Source: Phoronis australis
Lineage: Eukaryota > Phoronida > Phoronidae
DNA: 64,000 bases
Direction: 5' to 3'
Assembly (NCBI GenBank): GCA_002633005.1
Contig: NMRA01000091.1
Location: 118,204-182,203, forward strand
The notes under the pieces are model-generated. The model had not been told where the DNA came from and did not search any database. It was given only the letters and a program-made list of their open reading frames with translations. Of this stretch, positions 33,692-44,832 are shown piece after piece (within the stretch, counting starts at the first letter, position 1; each line of letters begins with the position of its first letter). The translations under genes were made by a program, and so were the position numbers.

Positions 33692-34057
33692 ATGTTTATT
33701 TTCTATTTAACATTTTTAACGGCCAGTAAAGCCGGTGCCGATTTGCTGCCAAGTACGCACTGCGCTCACACGGGAATCACACGGCAATTGCTCACTTCAG
33801 GCCGGTACTTTCACAATATGGCGGTAAAGATAAGACATTTGCTGCTCAAGAAAGTTTTTTCCTCTAAGTTATTACCTAAATGGGCACTGTTACTGAATTT
33901 TGACGTAGCCTATTTTCGCGATGAGTCAGGACTAACCTCAGTAGCCGAGCGTTGGCTACGGGAGATGAGACGTACTTCACAAACTTATGATTGTGCATTA
34001 CCATTCGTCGTATGCAAAGAACATGTAAAATTTTTGACAATAAATAATCAAGTTTGA
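33692..34057 (+). CDS. Coding-like frame of uncertain status
   Basis: From an internal ATG near 33820 the frame reads MAVKIRHLLLKKVFSS and continues about 78 codons to a stop. The context TCACAATATGGCGGTAA resembles the short-leader initiator (TISU, also a YY1-type site) of animal housekeeping genes. I recognise no protein family, and there is no clear splice donor. It begins just after the assembly gap, so upstream context is lost. Confidence 0.2.
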   Translation: MFIFYLTFLTASKAGADLLPSTHCAHTGITRQLLTSGRYFHNMAVKIRHLLLKKVFSSKLLPKWALLLNFDVAYFRDESGLTSVAERWLREMRRTSQTYDCALPFVVCKEHVKFLTINNQV

Positions 34058-37000
34058 ATAAAAAGGACCAAAATGAGAACCAAAAACAACCAAACAAGGT
34101 AACAACGCATTTACGCTCACGGTAACGTCAAAGCGCTTTCAAGAACAACGTGACCGGCACTCAGGAATCGTTCCTGAACTGTCACACGGGAACTCAGGTC
34201 ACGGAAATAGACGGGAATAGTCGATGATTTTCCGATCTCGGCCGAGGTACAAAATGGTGCTCAAAAAGGCTTTTAGTTTGATAACAGAAAGGATGTGAAC
34301 ATTATGCCATGTTACATATTACTTAATTTGGTATATAAAGAGTTTTTGAACTAGATTGCCCTCTGAGATAAGGACTTTAAATCTCTGTAAATAAAGTACA
34401 ACTGAAGCGTATAATCATATATATTGAGAACCCGTTTAATGTCTCACAAAGTGACGGTCATTTTTGTTGTACAACAGCCCACTGAAATAATCTGTAGTCA
34501 TGCTCAATATTTTGCAGGGCCTATCCTATATCTATCTCCACAACGGAAGTGCTGCGATTAATTGCCTGCAATGGTTAGGAGTAATTGTTCATAGTTTATC
34601 TCTGTGTGACGGTTTCTTAGCAAGTCTTCACATTGTTTGCCAGCCCACAGCGGGCGGAGATGTTTTACTCAAGTGCAGTTTGTTGAATGGTATCAATGCA
34701 CTGGTTAAGATAACTAAAATGAAAACAAAAAGTCATAGTTTATCTCAGCTCACGCGGAGAGACTTGTTTTCAAACATTTTCGTCGCCATCGAGGGTTCTC
34801 GGGAGGTGTAATTGACACAGCCTGTTTCTGCTGCTGATTGAATCGTCAAATTCTGTGGAAAAACACAAACACGTCCTGACAGTAATTAGTGGATAAATTT
34901 CAATAACGATTAAAGACCTCTCGGTGAACTTGTAGGCATTCGGATTGCGTGACAAGCTTTATAATGGACAAGATAGGATGTAGAAGTGCTTTATAGCGAA
35001 TACCGTGAACGACGAATCAAGTTCGATCTTCCCTCGATGTTAAAGAATTCCCTTCTGTGAAGGTGTCTGAAGAAAGGTATGAGAATCATTAATTCTAGTA
35101 AAAAATCGGACTCAATTCCAAATTTAGCTGCCACAAACAACATAAAAAATTTTTTCAGGATAAAAATAGTTCAGAAAATTAAAACTGATTAGAGCCATCA
35201 GTGCTGATACTCTACGCGTTGTCTCCTGCCAGTCCGTTGTCGTGTTTGGGCTTTGTTTGTTCGTGGCGAAAAAAACACCAACGTCATTTTTGACAGCTAC
35301 AAGTATTTATATCAAGCCCGTAAATTCACTTGTTCTCATTTTTACAGTGATATAACGAATTGTTCTAAACACTCTGGGTGACAATGCCGCAAAGGCGATT
35401 TTAGCGTTGCATTTACACTAGAATCGGCAAGTATTGGTCATAACGACTGCTTTGTCGAAGCCCCAGTGATATTGCAGAAAAATTGGAAACTGTTTAAAAG
35501 ACTTCGTTTTTAAATCATGTTCCCGTACGTGTCTACTGACCAGTAGCACAAGTCGTATTGTAGTTTGCTTGCCCCCCCCCCCNATTCGAAGCGATAATTA
35601 TCAGAGAAAGTGCTATACAGTTATATTTGATTTTAAAGATTGTCACGGCATCCAATTCACACCAGTTTACAACAAATCTAGATGACACGAGTTTTACATG
35701 CGTTATTATGTCTAGCTCTTCGGAAGAGTTTTGAATTCATGAGGAGTCGGCCAATCCAGCATATTCCTGATATCTGTTAGAAATCGAGCTTTAGATTAGC
35801 CAGGTGAGGACCGAAATACTCACGGTCCACAGGACTAATTATTATCTTATCACAGAACCAATTTAGAATGTTTGATGAACCATTTTTATTTTGGTTAGTA
35901 GTAATAGAATGTAGCCGTTGATCCATCCAGGAAAGTTATTTGTAATCGAATTAAAATCTAGTCTGCTGGCCAATACTCACAAAATTAAATTCCTAGAACC
36001 TCGGAGGCATCACACCTCCTTCAAAGGGAAGACAATACTGAAGATTGGAGGAAAAGTCATTTCGTGATTTCTCACGAGATCTTGATTACTGGTGTTTAAT
36101 TTGGACTGCAGTTTAGTCTAAAAAGAACAGTCTTCTTCAATTGTTCCCCAGGCAAATTGGTATCAATGTGAGTATTTTCGAGATTGGGTAGATCGTACAA
36201 TAATACACTGCACGCAACCTGATTTGTGGAATAACATAGTTGCGACTTGTTTTTTCAAAGCTCTTTCTTGACTAAATCACAGTGGACATGATAATTGTTT
36301 TGGCAATAACCATCCGCAAATCCGCTCATTTGCATGTTATATTGAGCATGTTTGAATAAAACACGTAACCACCCACTCGCCAGCCGTATATACGTGAACT
36401 TGTTTACTTATTCTCTCTCGTTCTTCAATGTATATTATGTTTTTATAGTAATCACGGAGTAGCATTAATCTCATCATAATCAAATTTTGCTGCCAGTGTA
36501 GGTTTTATACAAAATTTAATTTCTATTGATTGACAGATAACCGGCACGGAGTGTCAATAATCTACCGCGACATAGGTAATCCTCGAGTACACTCAAATGG
36601 TCGATGTTGTTCCGTCTCGTGTTACTCAATTTATTCGCTTGTAAATATAGATGGTAAAATATTTAATAGATAATCTTTACGACTGTAAGTCATGGGGTAC
36701 CACCAGTACTAATATGTCATGTGATGAACTTAACACGTGACTTATTGTATCAGTGACAATATATCGTAGGTACCACCTGCAGTAGATGGAGATAATCTAC
36801 TACTTGGAAACGTGTATTGACGCGCATCCTATCGGTGACATTGTCAGCCTCGAAACTAAAAATAGTCATTCATTGAAAGGCATGAGAGGCAAGTGTTTCA
36901 TTCGAGTGTTTGCTCGGTACATTTTAGAGTTAACTGGCACAATGACGGCTAGTGAAGTGATGAGCGGTAAACTTCAAATTATAATTTTAAATTACGGGAT

Positions 37001-37322
37001 GAATTCAATGTTTCCGGTCTATTAGCGAAGATTTTTTACCGCAAGCCTGCGTCTTGGGTCTACGGAACTCTGCCCAGTAATTAAGACTTCGAAACTACTT
37101 GAGGTGTTCCCAATAAGCGAAACCGCTCTAACACGAAAATTCGCCGTTGAGTCATGTGATAAGCCGTTCCACCACTGATATCAATCGTGAAAGCATGCTG
37201 ACTTACGCCTCGTTCCATATAAATCAACATTGCCTTTGGGATCGCTTCATATTCGTATTATATGGACTGCGTGGAAACAAACACGGTTAAGCATTTTGGC
37301 CATATGCTCGTTGTTCGATGTT
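34058..37322. other. Stretch without recognised genes
   Basis: A 7-bp hairpin (TCAGGAA/TTCCTGA, about 34157-34177) and a C homopolymer ending in a single N at 35583 are the only local features noticed. Confidence 0.4.
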
Positions 37323-37724
37323 TCAGACACAGCAATTATCGTCCAACGATAATTGCGCTGTTGGGGGCATTGTCAATGGCAACAGGCATGGTTGGTAACA
37401 TTCGAGATTGGAAAAGCGGGGTTTCTGGGTTATTGTGCTAAAAGCAAGGGCGAAACTCCCCCCCCCCCACCCCCGCAACACACGGAGGTTTACAGGCAGC
37501 TTTTTTGTGGTTGAATGGAACACTCTACATACCACTCGTCGCTCTTTTGTCCCCAAATATCTAGACGGTTGGTGAGTACGAATAAGATCTTTGATGTCGG
37601 TGCAATTGGTTATGTCGTTTTCGACCCTGCCGTAGTAGTCACTCACCCAGCGGTCGGTGTCAGCTTCCGTTGATGGTGTTATGCACCTTGTGACATTGTC
37701 TGCATCGTCTCTAATTGTTGTCAT
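37323..37724 (-). CDS. Coding-like frame, Thr/Pro-rich then charged; product unknown
   Basis: On the minus strand, upstream codons in the same frame read TTTTLPLKSTPPPIQAP before the first ATG. MTTIRDDADNVTRC and DRWVSDYYGRVENDITNC follow, then KDLIRTHQPSRYLGTKERR. This looks like a Thr/Pro linker next to a folded, charged segment. The frame later degenerates into a glycine run over a C homopolymer. No domain is recognised. Together with 38120-38437 it may be part of one old gene or element ORF on this strand. Confidence 0.3.
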   Translation of the reverse strand: MTTIRDDADNVTRCITPSTEADTDRWVSDYYGRVENDITNCTDIKDLIRTHQPSRYLGTKERRVVCRVFHSTTKKLPVNLRVLRGWGGGSFALAFSTITQKPRFSNLECYQPCLLPLTMPPTAQLSLDDNCCV

Positions 37725-38119
37725 TGGTGCTTGGATTGGCGGCGGTGTCGACTTCAGTGGTAGGGTCGTCGTCGTTAAGGGACGTATAGGTTATACGGCT
37801 AAAAAACAATCTTTGAACTATTGTTTGACTGGATAGACTTCATAAGGTCATTAGATTTAACCAGAGCCATAAAACACCACAATGCGTTGGGTTTTGATAT
37901 TTTATAATTACGAATCGTCGATTCTCGCCGTTGTCTACCAAATATTTGCTGAAAGGCAAGCGACTCCATCCGTTATTAACTTAGTGCGCTTAAACTACTG
38001 TGCCATTTATCGAATGTGCTTTCTAGACTGCAACCTCCGAGGTTGCATTTTCGAATCTGCCCTGGGTCTGATTTCAGAAAATATCTTTTCTCGACGATCA
38101 TGCCATGTTAACGTCATCG

Positions 38120-38437
38120 TCATTGTCGTGGACATTTTCGTTGCTTTGCTTGTGGTGTCTTTGACGGTGTCATTAGCTTCGATATCGCCCTCGGTATCAC
38201 CGTTGGTGCCCTAGTATTAGGTTCTTCATGTGTAGAGACTGTGTCCTTGGTGTCGTTGACTTCAGTTCGTGGTGGGTTTTGTTTTTTCAGTCGATTTCGC
38301 CAAGTGTCGCTGCTCAGGGGGCTTTTATTATCATATTGCCGAGACAGAAATCCATTGTATTTTGTATCTTCACACAGTGCTTGCGGTTGTTTTCGACGGC
38401 GGCATTGAATGCACTTTCGTGTAAATCGATCGTCCAA
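38120..38437 (-). CDS. Coding-like frame, basic and Cys-containing; product unknown
   Basis: The minus-strand translation begins LDDRFTRKCIQCRRRKQPQ (a CxxC followed by a basic run), continues SPLSSDTWRNRLKKQNPPR and ends in a Thr/Pro-rich segment (TEVNDTKDTVSTHEEPNT). There is no ATG at the start. A stop lies just upstream. It faces the same way as the frame at 37323-37724, 400 bases away. No family is recognised. Confidence 0.3.
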   Translation of the reverse strand: MDDRFTRKCIQCRRRKQPQALCEDTKYNGFLSRQYDNKSPLSSDTWRNRLKKQNPPRTEVNDTKDTVSTHEEPNTRAPTVIPRAISKLMTPSKTPQAKQRKCPRQ

Positions 38438-38602
38438 TGTTGAATGCTGCTGGACCCGACTGCGTTACCGGCCTTTGCGCCGCATTCAAGCAGCCATTAG
38501 TGACTGATTGATGACCTTAAGATCTGATATCAGTAATAGCAGTATTAATTTACTTGACTAATTGTTGCTACATGATTTATTCGTTTCAGAAACTCCATTC
38601 AA

Positions 38603-38637
38603 ATCTCTCTCACTCTCTCTCTCTCTCTCTCTCTCTG
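38603..38637 (+). repeat. (TC)n microsatellite
   Basis: About 17 TC units with one interruption near 38611. Confidence 0.9.
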
Positions 38638-39332
38638 ATGAAGCAAAACTGATAAGGTAAGCAGTAATGTTTTTTGGGCTAGCTTAGCTGAGTGAATACG
38701 AGGCTAAATATGTTTCGTGTCGTCGTTTACCGACAATTTTTCTTTCTTTGAGTATTATATATTTTTTGTTGAGTATTATATATTTTTTGAAATCTCATTA
38801 TATTTAAGTAAAGCTGTGTTCAAATAGCACCTAATTTGTTAGATAAATTTCTCGCCACTACATGTACACAACGCTTATCCGTGCGTTGGACTGTGTCTAT
38901 TTGGTATTATAATAATGTACAACTGAATCTTCTTTAAAGCTGTATTTTTCCTGTGTCACTGTTTGAAAATTCGAAAGGGAAATAAATCTTTTACCCTCAG
39001 ATATTTGGCCTCGTGATATTCCTTACCGAAATCGCAATTTTAGGCCAACCCAATAAACTCTGGAGCATTTTTTCTTGAGTCGCTGATGGTTTCGATGTTG
39101 GTGACGGAATTAGTAGTCCAATACGGAAAAAAATATTATGTGACCACTTTTGTGAGAATAAAATGCCTAATTGAATTTTCGCTTTGATGCAACTCAATTT
39201 GGCGAAATGCTTTAGTTATAATGAATAACACGTTTGAACACCAAAATATCACATCATCATTATTCAGATTTTCATAGACACTATCAGCTTCAGAAGCTCG
39301 TGAAAGGTATACAAACATTCATAGTTTTTGTT

Positions 39333-39632
39333 TTAAATACTTAAATACTGTTTATTTACGTGTCTATGGCAGTTTTCAGGGTGCCTTTCCAAGTTTAGCC
39401 CGGTATCGCTACTAAATTTAGCGACCTCGCAGTCGTGGACCCGACAGAGCTGGATAGTGCACCGTGGGTTTCGATCAACAACAAAGAGGAACAAATCCTC
39501 AGGGCGTTTTTGACTCATAGGCAGGACATACTTCAGTTCATTCCACGTGCGCCGTAAAGACCATTTCTCACTAGGATTTGGGCTTTTATTTCCGAACTCC
39601 GACTCGAGATTTATCCAGTTATTAGAGCACAA
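39333..39632 (-). CDS. Coding-like frame, product unknown
   Basis: The minus-strand frame contains NKSPNPSEKWSLRRTWNELK, RPEDLFLFVVDRNPRC and HDCEVAKFSSDTGLNLERH, with balanced composition. There is no ATG at its start and a stop shortly upstream, so an internal exon or element remnant is more likely than a complete gene. No family is recognised. Confidence 0.25.
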   Translation of the reverse strand: MCSNNWINLESEFGNKSPNPSEKWSLRRTWNELKYVLPMSQKRPEDLFLFVVDRNPRCTIQLCRVHDCEVAKFSSDTGLNLERHPENCHRHVNKQYLSI

Positions 39633-39899
39633 AATTTCAAGTTAACTTGCTGTGTAATTAGTCAGTTTTGGAGACGAGTTTCAAGTTCCGAGATTAGACA
39701 CCGGGCACATTTAAATTTTGCTTGAAACTGTCCTTAATAAGGACTCAACGATGTCCATTGACTTTTTATCACATTTATGGGCGTCTGCAAACACTGACTG
39801 TCCTTCCTATTGCACTTTTAACTTCATTACTAAGGTCTAGCTCTGATACCGAGTATAAACTTTTCGTCAAATTTTCGGTATCATTGAAAACTTCGGGAC

Positions 39900-40160
39900 C
39901 TTTTCTTGCAACGCCCCTGACTTAAAACTATGTCCCTGGTTACGTCTGTAGAAATAAGGCTCAGTTTTAAGATAATTAGAAAGTGTCGTAAGTAAACGAG
40001 GGTCTCATGATTAAGATAAAGTGATAGAAAAACAAGACATTGGTGACTAGATAAAGACACAAATGCGTAAAATATTTAAGGAACTTAGTTGAGTCTATTT
40101 TCATTCAACCGGACTAACATTTAAATACAATGTAACTATACGCACTTCCATTTTCAAAGC
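39900..40160 (+). repeat. Family G repeat, copy 1
   Basis: The blocks TTGCAACGCCCCTGACTTAA, GGCTCAGTTTTAAGATA, AAAGTGATAGAAAAA and GGAACTTAGTTGAGTC recur in order in a second copy 3.1 kb downstream. No terminal structure or frame is evident. Confidence 0.65.
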
Positions 40161-42215
40161 AAATCGCATTGCCCTAGACTGTAAGTCATTAAGCCATAAT
40201 AAGACAAAAACATTTTTGCTTTTAATAAAATATTGCATTTGATAGCTTATACATAATTAAAAAACGTTGTGTTACTGCGGTAACGGAAAGGAACACGTGT
40301 TTCGTGATCTCGTGAATGTATGTCCATTTCAACTCGTGTTGCATTTAGAGATATTTCCCTGTCAATTGGCAATGTTAAGTGTTCAACTGTTTGTACTGTT
40401 CATAAAATCATTCAAAGAGAGTTAGGATCAATAGCCTATTAACTTCCTCGTTTACATTATAACTTAAACGCACCTTTTCATTCCCTGTGCATTTTGTCAT
40501 TGTACGAGCTGATTCCCTTTTTTGATTAAAACGTCAATATTGGATCGTTAACAAGATCCCGTTTTACAACTTGCAAGAGATCAGTTCACCTGTAGATGCC
40601 AGTTCCAAACGAAAACGGTCAAAACAGAACGATTAAAAATAACCGACGTGTATGATTGTTGCTGGACCTTGAACTGAGACCAACTCTCCTTTTGGGCTCA
40701 GACAAATTGATCTTAAGTTATATTGATTTAGTCTGAAAAGCTTCATGAAGCGGGCTTCTGATTAAATTATTATTTATATTTACTGCCACTGACGGAGACT
40801 GGACTCATTGGTTTCGGTGGAACCACGAAATGGGTTACACGGAATGCACTTCTCCGTTTTTAGGTCGGCTGGATATCAGCAACATATTTAGATAAACTCT
40901 CTAGACTAGAGTGTCCGCGTACAATGCGTGGGTGTTTGTTCGTAGTAAATGCGCAGCACTGAGGCGACATAAAGCCAACTCACATGACTTCAAATTAAAA
41001 AGTCATTACAGTTAGCACCTTTAGTGTAGTTTCGAAACTCACGCCTGCTATCGAGAAAGAAAAGTTTCCCAATATTCGTCGTTCCAAGCATGCGTGATAT
41101 GCATTGCAAAGTGGCGGGAGCGACAACTGCCTTGTGATATGGCCGGATTGATGAATCTGAACACAGGGACTGTTTGAGGAAATAATCTATATAACGCGAG
41201 TAGCAGAAACCAGCAATAAATATTTGTAAAAAAATTGTTTAAACTCGCCGACAACTTTCGGGTCTCACTGAAGACAAATTAAGACAAAATATAATAATTT
41301 TCACTTCCGGATGCCGCTTAGCTTGTTTACAAAATGACGGACATTTAACAGTTTTCCTGTAGCTTATCTATAAGGATACATTTGTTCACCGTAAGTGACA
41401 TTCGTGTTGCGATTGAGTTTTGACGAATTCTTCTGGATAAGTTTGAAAGGCTCTCTCGTCATCTTTTGAGACTAATTTAAATGTTTGTTTTTGACACACA
41501 TGCAGGTTTATCTTGTTCTGTTTTTCTTGTTGATAGTAGTTTTATTCCATTTAATTTGTTATTTTCTAATGTAGACGTTTCCGCTGGTGGTATATAAGGC
41601 TGAATTCGTCAATTCTCCCATGGTTAAAGAACGCACAGCTGTTTGATTTGAGAGCGACGCTTCGTTAAAACAAGTGCATTTTCATATGAACAGGGTGGCG
41701 GCTTGCCTTCTTTTTCACAGTTGGCTGAAATTAGGGCGAAGGGAGGGCGTCTGGGAGATGGATCACCCATTGCGCCTGCTTTACCAACTATTGCCTGATC
41801 GACAAGCGCGACACGGAAAAATGAACGTCAGAAATGCGAGTAAGATTCCGTAAAAATACATCTAATTTTGCAGTGGACCTAGTTTCCTCGCAAAGAAGTA
41901 TGTTTTTCCGGCAAAATTTACGAACTGAAGACAAGAAGAATTTGTAGGTTCGAGAAATGGCAACAAGGAGTTAATTTACTTAGAATAGTAGGTCATGAGT
42001 CGCCATAGAATGTAAGTAACGCATCACCATTCTTAGTCGGGTTTTGTTTGATGTCCACATTGTAGTTGTTCGATATCGCAGCTGCCACTTCAGAAGATCC
42101 TAGGTATACGGATTTCATTTTCCGGTGACTGAAAGTGGCAAAACTCAAAACGCCTCCAAATTAGGATATGACTTGGTTTTCATTTGTCGTAATGGATAAC
42201 CGGGATGGTGTGTAT
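40161..42215. other. Stretch without recognised genes
   Basis: A family R-like phrase (CTTCATGAAGCGGGC) occurs near 40740; otherwise nothing assignable. Confidence 0.4.
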
Positions 42216-42547
42216 AAAAGGGACATTGTCGCTTTTACTGCCGACAGATATTTGTTTGAGATTGTTGGACGAAATAGAGTTTTTGAAGTCATGAGCTTTG
42301 ACCAAAGGTAGATTAGAAAACCAAATCCGTAATGTTTTTGTGATTTAACAAATCGCCAAATCGCACTGTTGTTTGTCAAACATTGACTGAAATAAGGGCC
42401 GATTATTCTTCCAGACACGCTGAAAATACTTTGCCACCTATCGAGTGTCAGTTATTTAGCTCCGCCTGCAGTGTTTAATTGCGACCGCGGAAGCTCTAGG
42501 ATAGAATCCGCGCCACAGATGATCTCAGACAACCACTCTTCTCGCCA
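42216..42547 (+). repeat. Family F repeat, copy 1
   Basis: Starts AAAGGGACATTGTCGC, has GAGCTTTGACCAAAGG (42293-42308) and TTTTTGTGATTTAACAAATC. A tRNA-like half follows with TTTAGCTCCGCCTGCAGTG and AGAATCC in place of the B-box, ending ATGATCTCAGACAACC and CTCTTCTCGCC. Four diverged relatives lie between 51.9 and 58.7 kb. Confidence 0.7.
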
Positions 42548-43004
42548 ATAATGTCACCTCTAGGCATAGGTTTTACAGTGCTATGATTTAACGGACCCCA
42601 CGGTGAATGTTAACTCAGCCACTGGGAATTCAAGCATCATCATTGACGCTATAAATGGCTGTTTGTGTTTGTGTTTGTGCATGAATAAAAACTGGCTGAA
42701 ATGTTGCCTATTGAACGATAACGAAAGTATGAACGAGGTGGTAATTTTAGAAAGCCATTTTCTTTTCGAATTCTGTACAAAGAACAGTTTGCTTTATGAA
42801 CCTTGGTTTTGTCTTTTCGTTGTGATCAATGGCATGAAACAATTCAAGCTACTCGAGTATGTTCCCTAAATTTTCAGGATATGTTTGGACGTTGTGCAAA
42901 CGCTTCTGATATTTGATCTTTATTGCTATGGTATTTTTTTTTCTTTTATGTGTATCAAGTAGGCTCTACACGTTGAATTCGCCATATTCTTCATATTTTG
43001 CAAT

Positions 43005-43225
43005 GCCCCTAATTTAAGGACCTGATCGTTATTTAATTCCTATTGGCAGAAGGGCTCAGTTTTTGGATACTAAGAAAAAGAGGAACTCAGTAAGGGTAAA
43101 GTGATACTAAAATACAACATTAGCAAATAAACGGGTCTGCAAGTTCCCTGAAAATTTTTGGGAACATAGTTGAGCCCCTATTGTTCTACTTCATGCTACT
43201 GGGAATCTAATTTCAAAACCCTGAA
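43005..43225 (+). repeat. Family G repeat, copy 2
   Basis: TTTGCAATGCCCCTAATTTAA, GGCTCAGTTTTTGGATACTA, AAAGTGATACTAAAA and GGAACATAGTTGAGCC align with copy 1 in the same order and orientation. Confidence 0.65.
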
Positions 43226-44216
43226 GAAACGACCACGGCCACCAACCCCCTGATGTCAGTTACGCAGTGGAGTAGATTAGAGATTTGTATGTTCTTCTAA
43301 ATTAATTTCTATCGATTTTGTTTGAGTTTCAAAATCGTTAATTCCTGTCTATTTAGCCGGAATGTTGTAAACGATTAGCCTGGCTAATCACAGATAATTG
43401 ACAACAGCTAAGGCTTCGGCGTGGGGATTCATTTTGAAACTGTAACTTCGAATTTAATTTTCATTCGTACAGTTTTATTTGTGAATTGGTATGCAAAATC
43501 TCACTTAAAATCACTTATGTGATATACGTGTCTGTTGTCCTCCCCTTTTCGTTCCTTTACTTTATTCGTTGCTTTTGCTGACATTCAAATTAGTCGAAGC
43601 AGGTTTTGGTCAGTCTTAAATTTTCGGCAGATGTCGCTGTGATACACCCCGGTGCTGGTCTGAATTAATGACACGCATGGTCTCCATAATTTCCTAATTT
43701 GATAAGATATTTTGCTGTCAGAAAATTGCTGTGGTGGCTGATTAGCAGGTCAAAGTTCTTTAAGCATTAATCAAAAATAGAGAATGTGCTAGAGCAATGC
43801 CGCCAATGATAGAGGAATGCCAACTGCTAATTTCCTTATCCTGGAATTTCTTGTTTAATGTCTTCGAATCAAACACTTGCTTAGCCCATGCCCTACACCA
43901 AACACTGGACGTGATTAAGGTTATGTAATACCATAGAATAATTTCAAAATTGGCTAAATTCGGAACATCATGTCTCAGAAATGACTGCTTGGATTCATAT
44001 GAAACTTTTGTTCTATGCATTTTAGTACTAGGTTCTATACACCTTAGTGCTGTGCTCTGTGCACTTTTCTCGAAGACTTCGTTAGGAATGGTTCTTAAAA
44101 TTTTCCATTTTGTATTAGCGGCTTATAAAAATAGGGCCGTAACGATTTCCATGAAGCAAACTGATACAGCGTTCCTTCATATGTCATCAGAATCATTTAT
44201 ATCAAACGAAATTGGA
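43226..44216. other. Stretch without recognised genes
   Basis: Two 86-90-codon frames on opposite strands (43760-44222) show no domain. Confidence 0.4.
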
Positions 44217-44270
44217 TCATGATATTGATACTGTTATCATGATATTGATACTGTTATCATGTTATTGATA
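44217..44270 (+). repeat. 20-bp tandem repeat, about 2.5 copies
   Basis: GATATTGATACTGTTATCAT occurs twice in tandem, followed by a partial diverged unit. Confidence 0.9.
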
Positions 44271-44808
44271 CCGGTATTGTCCTTATAATTGCACTTACCG
44301 TGTTGCTACATTTTACTAAGAGACATGGTCACGTGTCCCAGCTAATGAGAGATTGTTAAAAGTTCACAAATCTGCAGGATCTCTGTTTCTAGAAAATATA
44401 CTCTTTTACTGAGTTTAAACCTACAGTTTTGTAGGCACTTGGCTAAATACATCGACTTGTCGATAATGTCCTTCATAATTTTAAAATGATTGGGTCATCA
44501 GGTTTGTTGACAGACATCTAGGCAGTTGATTGGTTGAGTGCAGCGGGCGTCTTCATTTTTAATGCCATAAAATAAGTCGATATCATGACGCTGAAAGTGC
44601 ATAGACATAGTTTTAGCTCGGTTCCTTAAGTCGGCCACCTACATGTAGGCCTTATGCAAGGGTCTTTTCTCCAGAAAAATCTTTTGTTGGCCTCCCGGAC
44701 TGCGTAACTAATGGTTACAGATTAGTCGATGCACGCAATCGCTCGGTGGTGTTGATAAAATTGTCTCATATTCCGAAGGTCTGTTACTTACTGCTCAGTC
44801 GGGCTGAT

Positions 44809-44832
44809 GCGCGTACGGACGTCCGCATGCGC
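44809..44832. repeat. GC-rich 24-bp imperfect palindrome
   Basis: GCGCGTACGGAC faces GTCCGCATGCGC with two mismatches. It lies in a GC-richer patch without other promoter signs. Confidence 0.6.

Noticed and set aside
33172-33729. Three long frames of 121-160 codons
   Set aside because: They are created by the run of N at 33300-33627.
44809-44832. Promoter core
   Set aside because: It is a GC-rich palindrome only, with no adjoining exon or other start-site signal.
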